A DNA stretch of 64,000 nt, from contig OX388343.1 of assembly GCA_947579665.1 (NCBI GenBank), positions 87,152,254-87,216,253 of the forward strand, read 5' to 3'. Positions 36,901 to 48,900 of the stretch are shown here, piece after piece. The stretch is from Sympetrum striolatum. Taxonomy: Eukaryota; Arthropoda; Insecta; Odonata; Libellulidae. The translations under genes and the position numbers were made by a program. The stretch's first letter is position 1. Every line of letters starts with the position of its first letter. The notes under the pieces were generated by a model. That model worked only from the letters and a program-made list of their open reading frames with translations. It searched no databases and was not told where the DNA came from.

Positions 36901-39900
36901 ATTTTACATATTCGCTGATGGTCCTTGGTTCGATCCCAAAGGGTCATTTACATTCCTCAATGCATTTCTTATGGAGATAACAGTAAAAAGTTTTAGGTAC
37001 TTCCCGAAATGATATCGACATCAAATTTTGTATGAAATAAGATGAAGTCCTAATAAGTCATACTGTGCATTCACAGCTACCAATATTTCCTAGGTTCGAC
37101 ACCAGGCGTCTCTACAATCAGTAAATTATCCGATTTTTAAGAATTAATTTAAACCCCTTCACAATAATATTAAAACATGAAATTAGGCATATAGATAGAG
37201 AACATAGATACATTTCAAAAATGTGTTTTAAATTTCCTAGATCGTCCTTGGTTCGAATCCAGAGAGCCATTTATATTATTGAAAAGTAGGACGTCGTTTG
37301 AGGCACTTGGAGCCAACATCTCTGCTTGAATTATCATACATAGTAAGAGATGGTGATTTTCTGTTGTGCTGCATAGTAAGTTCACCATTAAGACCCAGGT
37401 TCGATGCCAGACGATTAAATTGCAGCGAATAATAAGAATATTTTCAATCCTTTTTTTTCTCTTTTGACGGCCTTCCCGATATGATGCCGACATGAAATTA
37501 GTGTTTTCGATCTGCTTGCAGTACGCAAGCTACATTTTACTCGTTATATATAGATGCTTCTCCGGATTCATTCATGTATATAGATAGATAGAGAGGATAC
37601 AAATTCACAGCCTAAACCACAAGCGTGATTGAGTTGAAATTTTTACGGCGTATTAGCCATAATGTGTAACTGCCAGAAAAATTGCGATTTTGATCCTCAG
37701 TGTTATGGGTTCGATTCCAGAGGGCCCCAAATTCCCGATTTTTCCCGTTTAAATGCATTGCGTTGATTTTCGGGAATTAAAAAAAAATACTTCCTAGATA
37801 GGCAGAGAAAATACTCAAGGAGCCTATATATATGGTCATGATCTATCGAAAACGTTAATGACTTTTACGGAAAATATCCTGGGTTCGATGCTAGGACGAT
37901 GCAAAAATCTGTCATTTAAAATATATTAAGGTAGTTTTTCATTATATTTTTAAATGCACTCATTGAAATGATAGGACGTTCGTGCTTGGCTAGAAGATGT
38001 ATGGTAAGAATTGGTTTCAGAAAAAAATTTCATAAGACCCTACTATTCCTGGGTTCGATGCCAGAGCACAATATTTTTCTCTCTTAAGAAATATAAGGGA
38101 AAAGTAGGACGTCATTTGAGGCAGTTGCAGCCAATATTTCTGCTTGAATTTTCACATAGAGTTTGAGATGGTGATTTTCTATTGTGTTGCATAAAAAGTA
38201 TCATCAGAAAGACCCGGGTTCGAAGCCAGGTGGTAAATACATCCGCCATTTAAAATACATTGAGCTAGTTTTCATTATTTATTTTGATGTACTTATCTAA
38301 ATAATAGGTAGTTCTTACTTTGCTAGAAGATGTATGTTAAGACTTGGTTTAAGAAAAAAAATTAAATAAGACCATGCTGTTCCTGGGTTCGATGCTAGAG
38401 CACATTGAAATTTCTCACATAAGAAATATAAGGGAAAAGTAGGACGTCGTTTGAGGCAGTTAAGACCAATATTTCTGCTTGAATTTTTACACAGATAGAG
38501 ATGATGATCTTCTATTGTGCTGCATAGTAAATTTACCAGGAAGACCCAGGTTCGATGCCAGAAGATTAAATTGTAGCGAATTTTAAGAATATTTTCAATC
38601 CTTTTTTTTCTTTTGAGGACCGTCCCGATATGATGCCGATATGAAATTAGTGTTGTTGATTTGCTTGCAGTACGCAAGCTACATTTTACTCGTATGTCAT
38701 ATTTAGCTATATATATAATGAGATGAAGCTACTGCTGAAATATTGGCTTTGTTATACTTTTTGCTATTTGTGTGTGTTCACTTTGTCTATGATTGTTTAA
38801 CTTTCACAATTTTCAACTTACATTACTTGTACAAATATATGGTGATAGTGTATGATATGTAGCTGAGATCTGCATCATAATATATTTTTTTAATTGTATG
38901 ATTATATTAAATTACTTGTTAAGTATAATGTGGGTTTTTATGTCTGTTTCGTAAATATTATCTAGGTTACTATAATTAATCATTCAATAATTTACATCTG
39001 ATGCAATGGAGTGTAAATGCGTTAATGATTTAATCAGCTATTATAATTTCTAAAAATTTAAATGAAAAGAATATTAACTTGATGGTGATGAGTGCCAGTT
39101 TCTCAAGCTCTCTCTCTTGTTTCTTAAGCTCTGCTTCAATTTCTTCTGGAGGTCGACGCTGCCCTGGTTCAGGAGGTGGTGGAGATTCATAGCGTTCGTG
39201 GAATGGGAAAAATTCTAGCCCTGGTTCTCCTCTCACTATTGCATGGAATGATAAGTATAGTTCATCAATTGGTAACAGAGATAAATTGTAAGTTGAACAG
39301 TTCATCTCTGCTGGTTTTGGCAATATTGGTTAGCACATCTAGCATTATGCTACCACTTTGGTGTTTCAAGACATAATAACATCTTACACTTATCCATATG
39401 GTATATAAAAATGGAGCTTGAAAATGTGCGTAAAATAAATAATGGCTATATATCCACAATTGCACATACACTTTGCATAAAAATATTAAACCTTTGTAAG
39501 AAATGAACCATAGGAAACTTTCACAAAAGGAAAATACCTTGCTTGTCCATGGCCATCGTAAAAATCAGGAGAGAAAAGGATAACATATCAATAATTAAAT
39601 TCCAGATAAGTGCAATGTGCCTCATAATATATAGTACATATAGCCTCACAGTAATTTTGCATAATATTAGTATTCTCTTTTCTCTAAAGTAATGCAAAAG
39701 TGCTTGAACTTTATTTGAATATTACTGAGTTGATTTCTAAAACATATTTAAAATCACCCTCAGAGTCTCATCAATAGGATTTTTTTTCAACTCCCAGAAA
39801 ATAGAAAAAAATTTAAGGTGATACCCATTATAGTGAATTTTCATCGTTCCAAAAGTAGGAGGAGGGAATAATAATAATAATATTTATTCACGGGCAGAGC

Positions 39901-42900
39901 CCTTCTGCATGATAAAATACAGAAAATTCATAAATAAATATATATTTAAATGTACAGAAACATATCAACACATTTCGAACAGAACATTTATAAAAGGAAC
40001 ATGATTTTAAATGAAATTTTGTAATACAATTAAGTAAAAATTAAATCATCATAGAACATAGGACCTGAAATATTTCTTAAAACTATTCCATATATGCTGG
40101 AGTATAAGTCGACCTTTGAAGCCTAATAAATCTCTCAAAAAGCAGGGGTCGACTTATACACCGAACATAAAATTTAACCCTTACCACTGAGGGGTAAATG
40201 AGTGAAACTGACTGCTTAACACTTGTTGTACATAAACTCTTGCAACTAACCACAATTATTTCTTACTGAAACAAATTTTTGGCAAGTCTAATCAACGTAG
40301 ATATTATATAAAACAAATTTCATCCGGAGATTCAACTGAGGCCAAAACTATGTTATGTTATGACATATTTTCATAATAAAAGAGTTAAATAAATAAACCA
40401 TTTTCATATATTTAAAATAAATTAGACACAATTGTCAGGACAATTGGAGTTACTTATCAAACTTTGACAATTGTGTAAATAGTATATCAACTCTTTGAAG
40501 GATATGTTTTAGCTTAGAGGAAGGTAACCTGCGGCTTTCAAGCTTTATTGGACCATTATGGGTGTTCATTGTGGTGTTTAAGTCACTTCCTGAAACAAAT
40601 CCCTCTATTGAATAGTTTTTTTTCCTGTTTACTCAGAGGATGAATTTGTTTTCTCATATAAAATTTCAATACAATGGTTTCACATGTGGCCTTTCTTAAG
40701 AGACCAAATGTTAAATATGGCCTTGTGTCACATATGATCAGTGCATTCCCAAACAGCCATATTCGCTTTTCATAACCAGACCCTTATACTTACTTCCTAA
40801 TTCAGATAGGAATACCCTTACATCACAATGTTTGGTGAACACAAGTAAATTTTAATCTGTGGGAATCAAACCTCGGGCTGCTTTCACTGTAGATGATCTT
40901 GCTACATAGTTTTCAATCCTGGGACCATACTTCACTTAAATTTCACATAATAATTCTTCTATTGTTCTTATTTTGTATAATATATGTAAAATTGATCTGC
41001 ATTAATGTATAGGGCTGATCGTTTACCAAAAGGGCCCTGTGTGCCAAATTCTACGTTTCCCCAATCTCTGCTTCTTCTTTCTATGCCATTAGTAATTGAT
41101 TATAAATGAAGCATTAAATTTGCAATAAGAAAGTTTCTTAAAGATATTATCTTTTACCATTTCACAAAAGGAAAAACGATCCCTTTAGAATGAAAACCCT
41201 GGGAGTACTAAGCATCATCAGTATCAAACTCTTCCGTGGTCATGTCTGTATTACCTATTCATCCCTCAAAACAGATTTTCAACATATGGCACATGCCACT
41301 CAGCCAATTTTTTTCTCATCTATTCTTGTTGGATATTATTCAGAAAAAGAACAATTATTTAAGTGAATTAATCATGGAGTTATTATATCTGATTTTTCTT
41401 TTGATGTCTGACTTGTTTATGGCAGAGATCACTCGATAAATATAAATCTATCATATCTTCTGAAAACATTTCTTTACTAAATATATTGAGTAAGTTCAAT
41501 GAATATTATTATCTCTGGATGATTCCGATTCAATGTCAAGGAGTATCATGATAATGCATTCCACCCTGCCAATTTAATTCTCAATGAATTGCTTGGCTTC
41601 ATAGAGATCATAGAATAACTTCATGAAGTATGGCATATCATCAATAATAATAGTGCAATGTCATTTACTTTAAGAAGTATATTTAATTTATAGAAAATTA
41701 ATATTAATTTATAGAAAAGGTAAATTTCATTACTTGAGAGAAGCATGATATTGACAATTGCCATGAGATAACTTTCTTAAATGTTCTTGAATATGAGCTT
41801 CCAAAACAATAGAAACATAAAATCCAGAGAATTGAAGCAATACTTCTTCTTTTGTCATTAAAACAGATTACTATTGATTTGACAAAAGAATTTATATTGA
41901 AAAGAATAATTTCTTAAATCTTTCTGATGATGGCCCAGAAATTTAATTTGACAATCTATTCATGATATGATTATTCTGAACATATTTTTATTTTGGTAAT
42001 TATTACTTCATAAAGTTGAGCTACATAAAGTAATGTTTGCAGCCTGAAAGGTTTTACAATATTTCTAAAAATGAATAAAATATTTTTTTTATTAATTGTG
42101 TATTTTTATAATCATTAATTACATTTGAAATGCAAAATAATTTAGTATTTAACGCTAAATCAATTCAATTACAAACATAATGTCACAAGTTACCCATTTT
42201 AATAACCAAACCTAAATTTTTATCCTGAGTTTAGAATTCTTGATTCCCCCATAAATTATAAAGTACATAATAATTAATTCCTTTATTGGAAATAAGCTCC
42301 GAAATCGAGTCTACTCTGCCATTACTTTGTGTACTAGTATTTAATTTCCTTGAGAATGCAGTAGTATTTTCCAGCAATTTTATCATAAATTTACATTACT
42401 ATAACATTTTAAATTTCAATTTTTTAAACAACCATATATTAGCAACCATGCTTTATTTTAAGCTTAATTTAAATTAAAAGGACCTTAATTTATACTTAGT
42501 GATCCCACTTCCTTTGAAAAGATGTTTTTTTAAATCTAGGCACAATTGTCAGGAAGAGAAAAGTGGATATCTTTTCAGCTTGAATGCATGCCTTTAAATT
42601 CTACAAAATTCGATATGCTTTTTAGGGTACCCACCCAATAATCTCACAAATTAAAAATAAAACAAAGTCCATCTTTATTTCAAACTTTTCAAAAATAAAA
42701 AATAAATTACAGCACAAAAAACTATATACAAAATAGTGAAAGAATATTTAGCTTATATAAAAAAATCTGAAAGCTGGATTCAAAGGGATGGATTGGTGAC
42801 TAGGAATTGTATTCTAAACTTTTGAGTCTTGATCATAGTATTGGAATTACCCAAGCCCAATTGCAATAGCACATTTGAATTTTATATAACAGCTATAAAG

Positions 42901-45900
42901 ACAAGGTGAGAATTCATAAACAGAAAGACAAAATTGAGGAAATATCATGCAAATGAAGAAATTGAAGTATCAGATTTGGCAGCATTTTGTCTAACAGCGT
43001 TTTTTAGCCTTTTCCAAAACAATTCCTGAGATGTGTCTGCATTCCACACTAGATAAGTTTTTGTAGCCATCAAATAGTGAAGCATCTTTGGACGTTTTTC
43101 CTTTGGAATTTCTTCCAAAAATACAAGCAATAAGTCGTCTCTTCTTGTCTCCAGCAGTCTATGCTGTGCAAGCCGCATTTCAAACTGACACCACTGACTC
43201 TCCAAGAAGGTTAAAGACACCACCAAAAGGATCATTCGACTACTATCCATGCAATTTATTATGTTTTCCAGGATACTGCATCCTACTTGAAAATCTCTTT
43301 CATGCAAACAGACCTTAAAAGCAGGTCCTGGTTCCTTTGAATCATTCTTCAGTTCAAGATTGGGAAGTAACTGCTTAATTACCCAAAATCTGTCATGATC
43401 AGAGTATGATACAAATAAATCATAATTGTATCTCTTTTCAGATAATTTATTTTTTTCTCTTGTGTGGCCTATAACAGCAATACTCTTAACCAATGTCACA
43501 AAATCTTTAAAATTCCATTTGTTCTTCAGAGCTATGAACATTGCGATAGCAACAATGGCAAGAATTATTACAACTCCTATCACTGATTGGGACCAAGTCG
43601 ATATTGAAGCTGGAAACTTTTCAGAGAGTGCCTTCTCTTTTCCATTATTATTTGTCTCATTGCAATTTGCACTCCAAATTCCATCAAATGTTTCATAAAG
43701 ATTAACTGATCTGTCAATGCAAAGATAATAATCTTCCTTGTGCCATTCCAAAAATTTTATGTCCCCAGATTTTGCTAACATAGCCAGTTCATAGACTTTG
43801 CAGTTACAGATCAATGGATTGTAGAAGAGAGATATTTCTGAAAGTTTCCCAAACTCTTCTAGCATTGTGTCAGATATATAGCTTAGCTGATTTTGATGAA
43901 GGGTTAAGACTTTTAATTTCTGATTTTCCGCAAATAGGTATGTTTCCCAAGAATTAAGATGATTGTTTGAGAGATAGAGTATTTCTAAACTTTTCAATGG
44001 TATAAATACTGACTCATTCAGAGTTCTGATAAAGTTTTCCTTCAAGCTTAGCAAACGCAAGGATATTAGAGGTTGGAATGGGCTCTCTGGGTCATGACTC
44101 AATAGTGAATTATAATATTTATCATCCACACTTACAGCATTTAAGTATAGTTGTTCAAGAGAAACTAAGCCATTGAAAACCGATCTATGCCAGTTTCTTC
44201 CTAACCATGTATTCCCACTCATGTCCAAAACCAGGAGGTTTTTCAAATCATTGAACATTTCTATTTTGTCATCTGGAACTACAATATTTGTGTAGCAAAT
44301 GGAAAGGTACTTCAGCTGGAGTAGACCTTTAAATAAAGGGTCCTCAAGTTTATTAATTTTTGTGAAAGACAAGTCTAAAGATATCAGAGAGGAAGGGAAG
44401 CTGTGATTGTGAGGTATTGGCTGGTATGAAAGTTTTTTACCAGTGAAAGGGTCATATGAATAACTTTTAACAAGTTTAACTCCTAAATTGTAACTGAAAT
44501 CAAGATGGCTAAGTAATTTTAAACCATCAAATATTCCATCAATGTAAATTATTCTGTTGTTTGCCAATAACAGAACTTTGAGATTTGGAAGGTTTTCAAA
44601 TGAGCCTGATTCAACTATTTTTATATCACACTGGCGAAGATCAAGTTTCTGTAATTTATCCATATAGGGAAATGATAGCTTCTCAATTGAATGAAAATAA
44701 TTACCATACAATGACAGAGTATTGAGGGAGAGACTGATAAGTTTTAAAGATTGCTTTGGCATGCGATTGAGTCCTAAACAGGAAGCTCCTAACTCTTCAA
44801 GTGAAGATTCATTTCCACTCAAGCTCCAAAGCAATGAATACAGTAGCTTATTGTCCCTAATTGTACTATCACTGATGTCTAACTTTCGAAGACTATGGGC
44901 GATAGGTAGTAAGCTTCCTGAAATCCCAAAAGAATTTGCAATTAAATATAGAATCTTTAAATTATCAAATATCTCTACAATCAGCAATTTTTTAAAACGA
45001 GTAGAATGACTTCGATTTGAAATAAATAAATAAATAATTGTATTGCATTTATACTTGGAGAAAAATTAATTAAATAAAGCTTTTTTATTTTACTGGGAGG
45101 AAGAATACAATTTGCTATTGCGATTAACTATTAAATATCAAAAGACCTACCATTGTCAACAGATTTCAGAGAGGCTCCTTGTAAACTTAATATTTTTAGT
45201 TTGCTGTCCTTTAACCAGTGGAAAGAGTTTTCCGACAAACAAGATATTTTGTTCCTTCCCAGGTCAAGCGTCTGCAACTGCGGTAGATGAGGCCTAGGAT
45301 CGTCGCTACAGAGCAAGTCATTCCACGCGCACAGTGCCTTCTCCTCATCCGGAGCTATATCCACGGACGCATACACATTGTCTTCTCCATAGTCATCGGA
45401 ACTGTCCCCATCGCAATGAAATTCTATGTCGTTCTCCAGGAACGAAAGCTTTTCCAAGCGATTGAGTCCTCGAAACCAACTCTTTCTGATCTCCTTTAGC
45501 CCACTTCGAGTGATGTTGAGAAATTTCAGCGACGGCAGGTTTTCGAAGGCTCCATCCTCTATTTCACCCTTGAGATAGAGATTGTAATCTATGATGACGC
45601 TCTCTATCTCACTTCCAAAAAGGGCACCCGCTGGTATTTTGGTCAGGTTGGACTGAGAAATCCGCAAGTGCACAAGGCCTGTGGGGTAGTGCACTGAATT
45701 CGGGAGGGTGTTCAACGTATCTCCAGTGCATTCGAGCGTTCGAGTGACTGCGCAGTACATGCAGTCCTTGAGACTCGAGTTGAACGATTCGTAGACGCAT
45801 GTCTCGGAGGGCTGGTTTCTCTCTTCCACACTCCCGAACCTTTCCTCCAAAGTCATCCACTGGGAATATTTCGGCAAGGATCCCAAGGTGCACAGATCCG

Positions 45901-48900
45901 TGAACTCTCCGGCGCCCCATTCCGCGAGTGTGGAAGAATTGAGCAACCAGAAGAAGCAGATGGCACGCCGTAGGGAGGGCACCAAGGCCGACATCGACCC
46001 CACTGCAGCAGTCTCATTCCGAGGCGATCGGAAGCTATCGCTCTCTCGCCTTGCAAATGAGGATGTTGAGTACGTCCCCAGTCGCATCCGATATAGGCAT
46101 CTTTCTCCAGCGAGGAGATTGCGATGACTGAGGACTCCGAGTCGCCACAGAGGCGAATCCGATAGCTTATCTCTCTCGTCTGATCCATCGACCGAATAGA
46201 TTAGCTAAGACAAAGAAACTCGAAGTTGCGGGACAAAAAAGCGCAAAAAGCTTCACAGGTGACGCTTCCGCGCGTCAAATCTGATGGAAATCGAGATTCG
46301 TTATCGAGCAATCAAAGTTTATAGAAATAGTTTTCGCTCTCTCAGATAATAAAGCTGAGTTTCCTCTAAGAATCTCTGAGAACGTGTTTACAATCGTTAC
46401 TCTCGGGAGGCGAATAGAAAATGAATTGCCAAGCAGAATCAGACGAAAAGAAAACTTAAGATGGTATTCGTCGCTGAAAGTATAATAATCACCCATTCGA
46501 GATAAGAGTACATATTTTTTTGTTGCGATAACGTAGTGGTAACGGTTGCTCTGATTTCGATAAGTTTATAGCAATTTTATTCGCAAATAAGCTGTGTCGA
46601 TGAACAGATCAATATATATCACCAATATTCGTTGAACTTCCTGAGACAATTTTTTTTAACCGTTGCCTGCAGTGGATTTATAAAGCTACGTAGTAAACAT
46701 ACTAATGAGAATTTTATATTAATAAAAATGTTTTAAACAGTGATCTAATGGTTGATAAGAGAATTCATATCTCCTTTTTGTTTGCATGTTCAATAATTTC
46801 TTGACATTCGTTTATGAATTTGAAACTTACTAAGGATCAAGTTATGAGAAAAATCCACCATAAAACGCAAGTAAAAAGACTGTCTACGTTAAACTTAGAC
46901 TGGTAATATATGTAAACATTATGTTGTAAACTCAAGCGAGAGAAAAAAAATTATCTAAGTTTGGAAAAGCAATCTTTACTATATTTTATTAATTGAAAAT
47001 TTTTATCTTACACTAATTATAAAAGTAACACAATAGAGAAATTACGTTAGCTTGCCGAATCAAGTAATTCGACCATGACCAATTCCCTCAGCCGCAATTT
47101 TCTGCAAGATTTTGGGTGACCTACAAAAGGTACCTCTTATATACAAGTCACCAAAAGTAGTAGACTGAATTAACTTAAGTACTTCGCGTAAATGATTGCA
47201 ATATTCTTTTCCTAAAATGTCTGAGAAACTTTATTACTCAAGCATTTCAAAATTTCTAATGAGTAATAAGAAAAATACTTACCTTTTATGTGTCCAACTG
47301 GTAAATGAATGCTATGCTTGCCGATATCAACATCAAACAAACACATAAGTAAATATAATTTCGTTATATTGTAGTATATTTGCCGTATTTCTCTTTTTCA
47401 AAAGAAATTGTTGAGAACATAATCTTCAGTGATAAGAAACAATTTGAGTTCATCATTTCTATTCGATTATCTTGAAATTTCCATGATTTTTCATTGAGAC
47501 CTACCTTGTTATGTGATTAGGTACACCGATTGTGCTTAATTTGAATGATTGTGGAACTTTATTTGATATTATGCAGCCTATTCATTTCATCTTCCCCGAA
47601 AAGGGACTCGTGTAAATATGGTTAAGAAGAAATCATAACTGGCGAGAGTGAAGAGAATTAACCGTTTTTACATACTTACTTCGTATGATGGTCATGCTTC
47701 TACCATAGACCTGATATGGCTGTGGAGGTTGTTCCAAAAGGTCGAGATGCGTAACACCGCCGAGGATCGAGTATCTCCTTAAGTTGAGCTCACCATCTTT
47801 TGGTTGAATAGTCATCCGTTTCCTCAGATACTGCCCATATTCCTTTTCTCTTTCTTTTGTCCACTCGATTTCTACCGGAAAAGACCAAAGGATGCGAATT
47901 AAAAAGAATTTGTGAGGTTAAGTTTAGCGTGTGGATGGCTCAAATCCTTGAAATGTTTTTTCAAAGGATTTACTCTGCGGAGTTAGACTAAGCTTTTTGT
48001 AAATTATTGCGAGTATAATTCTTATAGCTCGTATATTTAAATTATCAATGCTTAAAATTGGAATTCTGAAGCGTGACTTCGTATAATATATAAGCATATA
48101 TTTTAAGAAAGAAAGGAAGCAACAGAGTGTTTTTCTTTTAGAAATGATGTGAACGCTTGATCAAAGTACAAGTAATGGCGGTTTTATAGGATCAAGCCTG
48201 TTTCAAATAAGTCACATCTTCAGAGTAAAAGATTTTTGCAATACCGCAATTCATCTGATTCCATCAGAGGAAGGAAAACGCTGGAGCATTACAAGGTTTA
48301 AGTAACGACATCATAGGCAAAATTACTTCTGATAAGGAACTTCAGTCTCGTCTTTTTAATGCATTAAAAATTAACATTCCTAAAACTCTGCAAAACTTTC
48401 CTACATTAACATCTTTCGAAATTTTTGAGCTAGTAATTATTGTAAATTAAGTTAACTGTAAAACAAGCGGAAGAAATTTAGATAAATTTTTAGTACAACT
48501 TCTCCAAATACGCACCTCATACCGTATGCTCAAAGTACTTAACAATATCTTTGAATTTAATTTTTACCGGACAGTTTGTGACAGTCCTGATCCTCGTAGC
48601 AAAAAGTGATCATATATCGTAGTATCATATTGTATTATATCCTTATGGCAGTCTCAAAAATCTATGATATGAATAAAGTAAATTGATGTAGCTCAACATT
48701 TGTGATTTATATAATAAAAAGTCTTCAGTCCATTGTACTTGATAAATAATTTAGTATCTTTTGTAAAGAATACTCTTATGCAAGCTCAAAATAATTAACT
48801 TGAATAAATGGTTGGTTTATTATTATAATACGGTATTATGAAGTCATGAGATCGTGTTTTACGACCATTGAGTTAAACAGATTCTCATGGCCCTTAGCTC

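Noticed and set aside
36410..38694. CRISPR array or tandem tRNA genes
   Set aside because: Repeats are too long and variable for CRISPR in a eukaryote, and although the B-box-like motif is conserved no cloverleaf or A box accompanies it.
45287..46127. Open frames on both strands overlapping Toll exon 1
   Set aside because: GC-rich exon leaves other frames open by chance; the LRR reading with signal peptide is clearly the real one.
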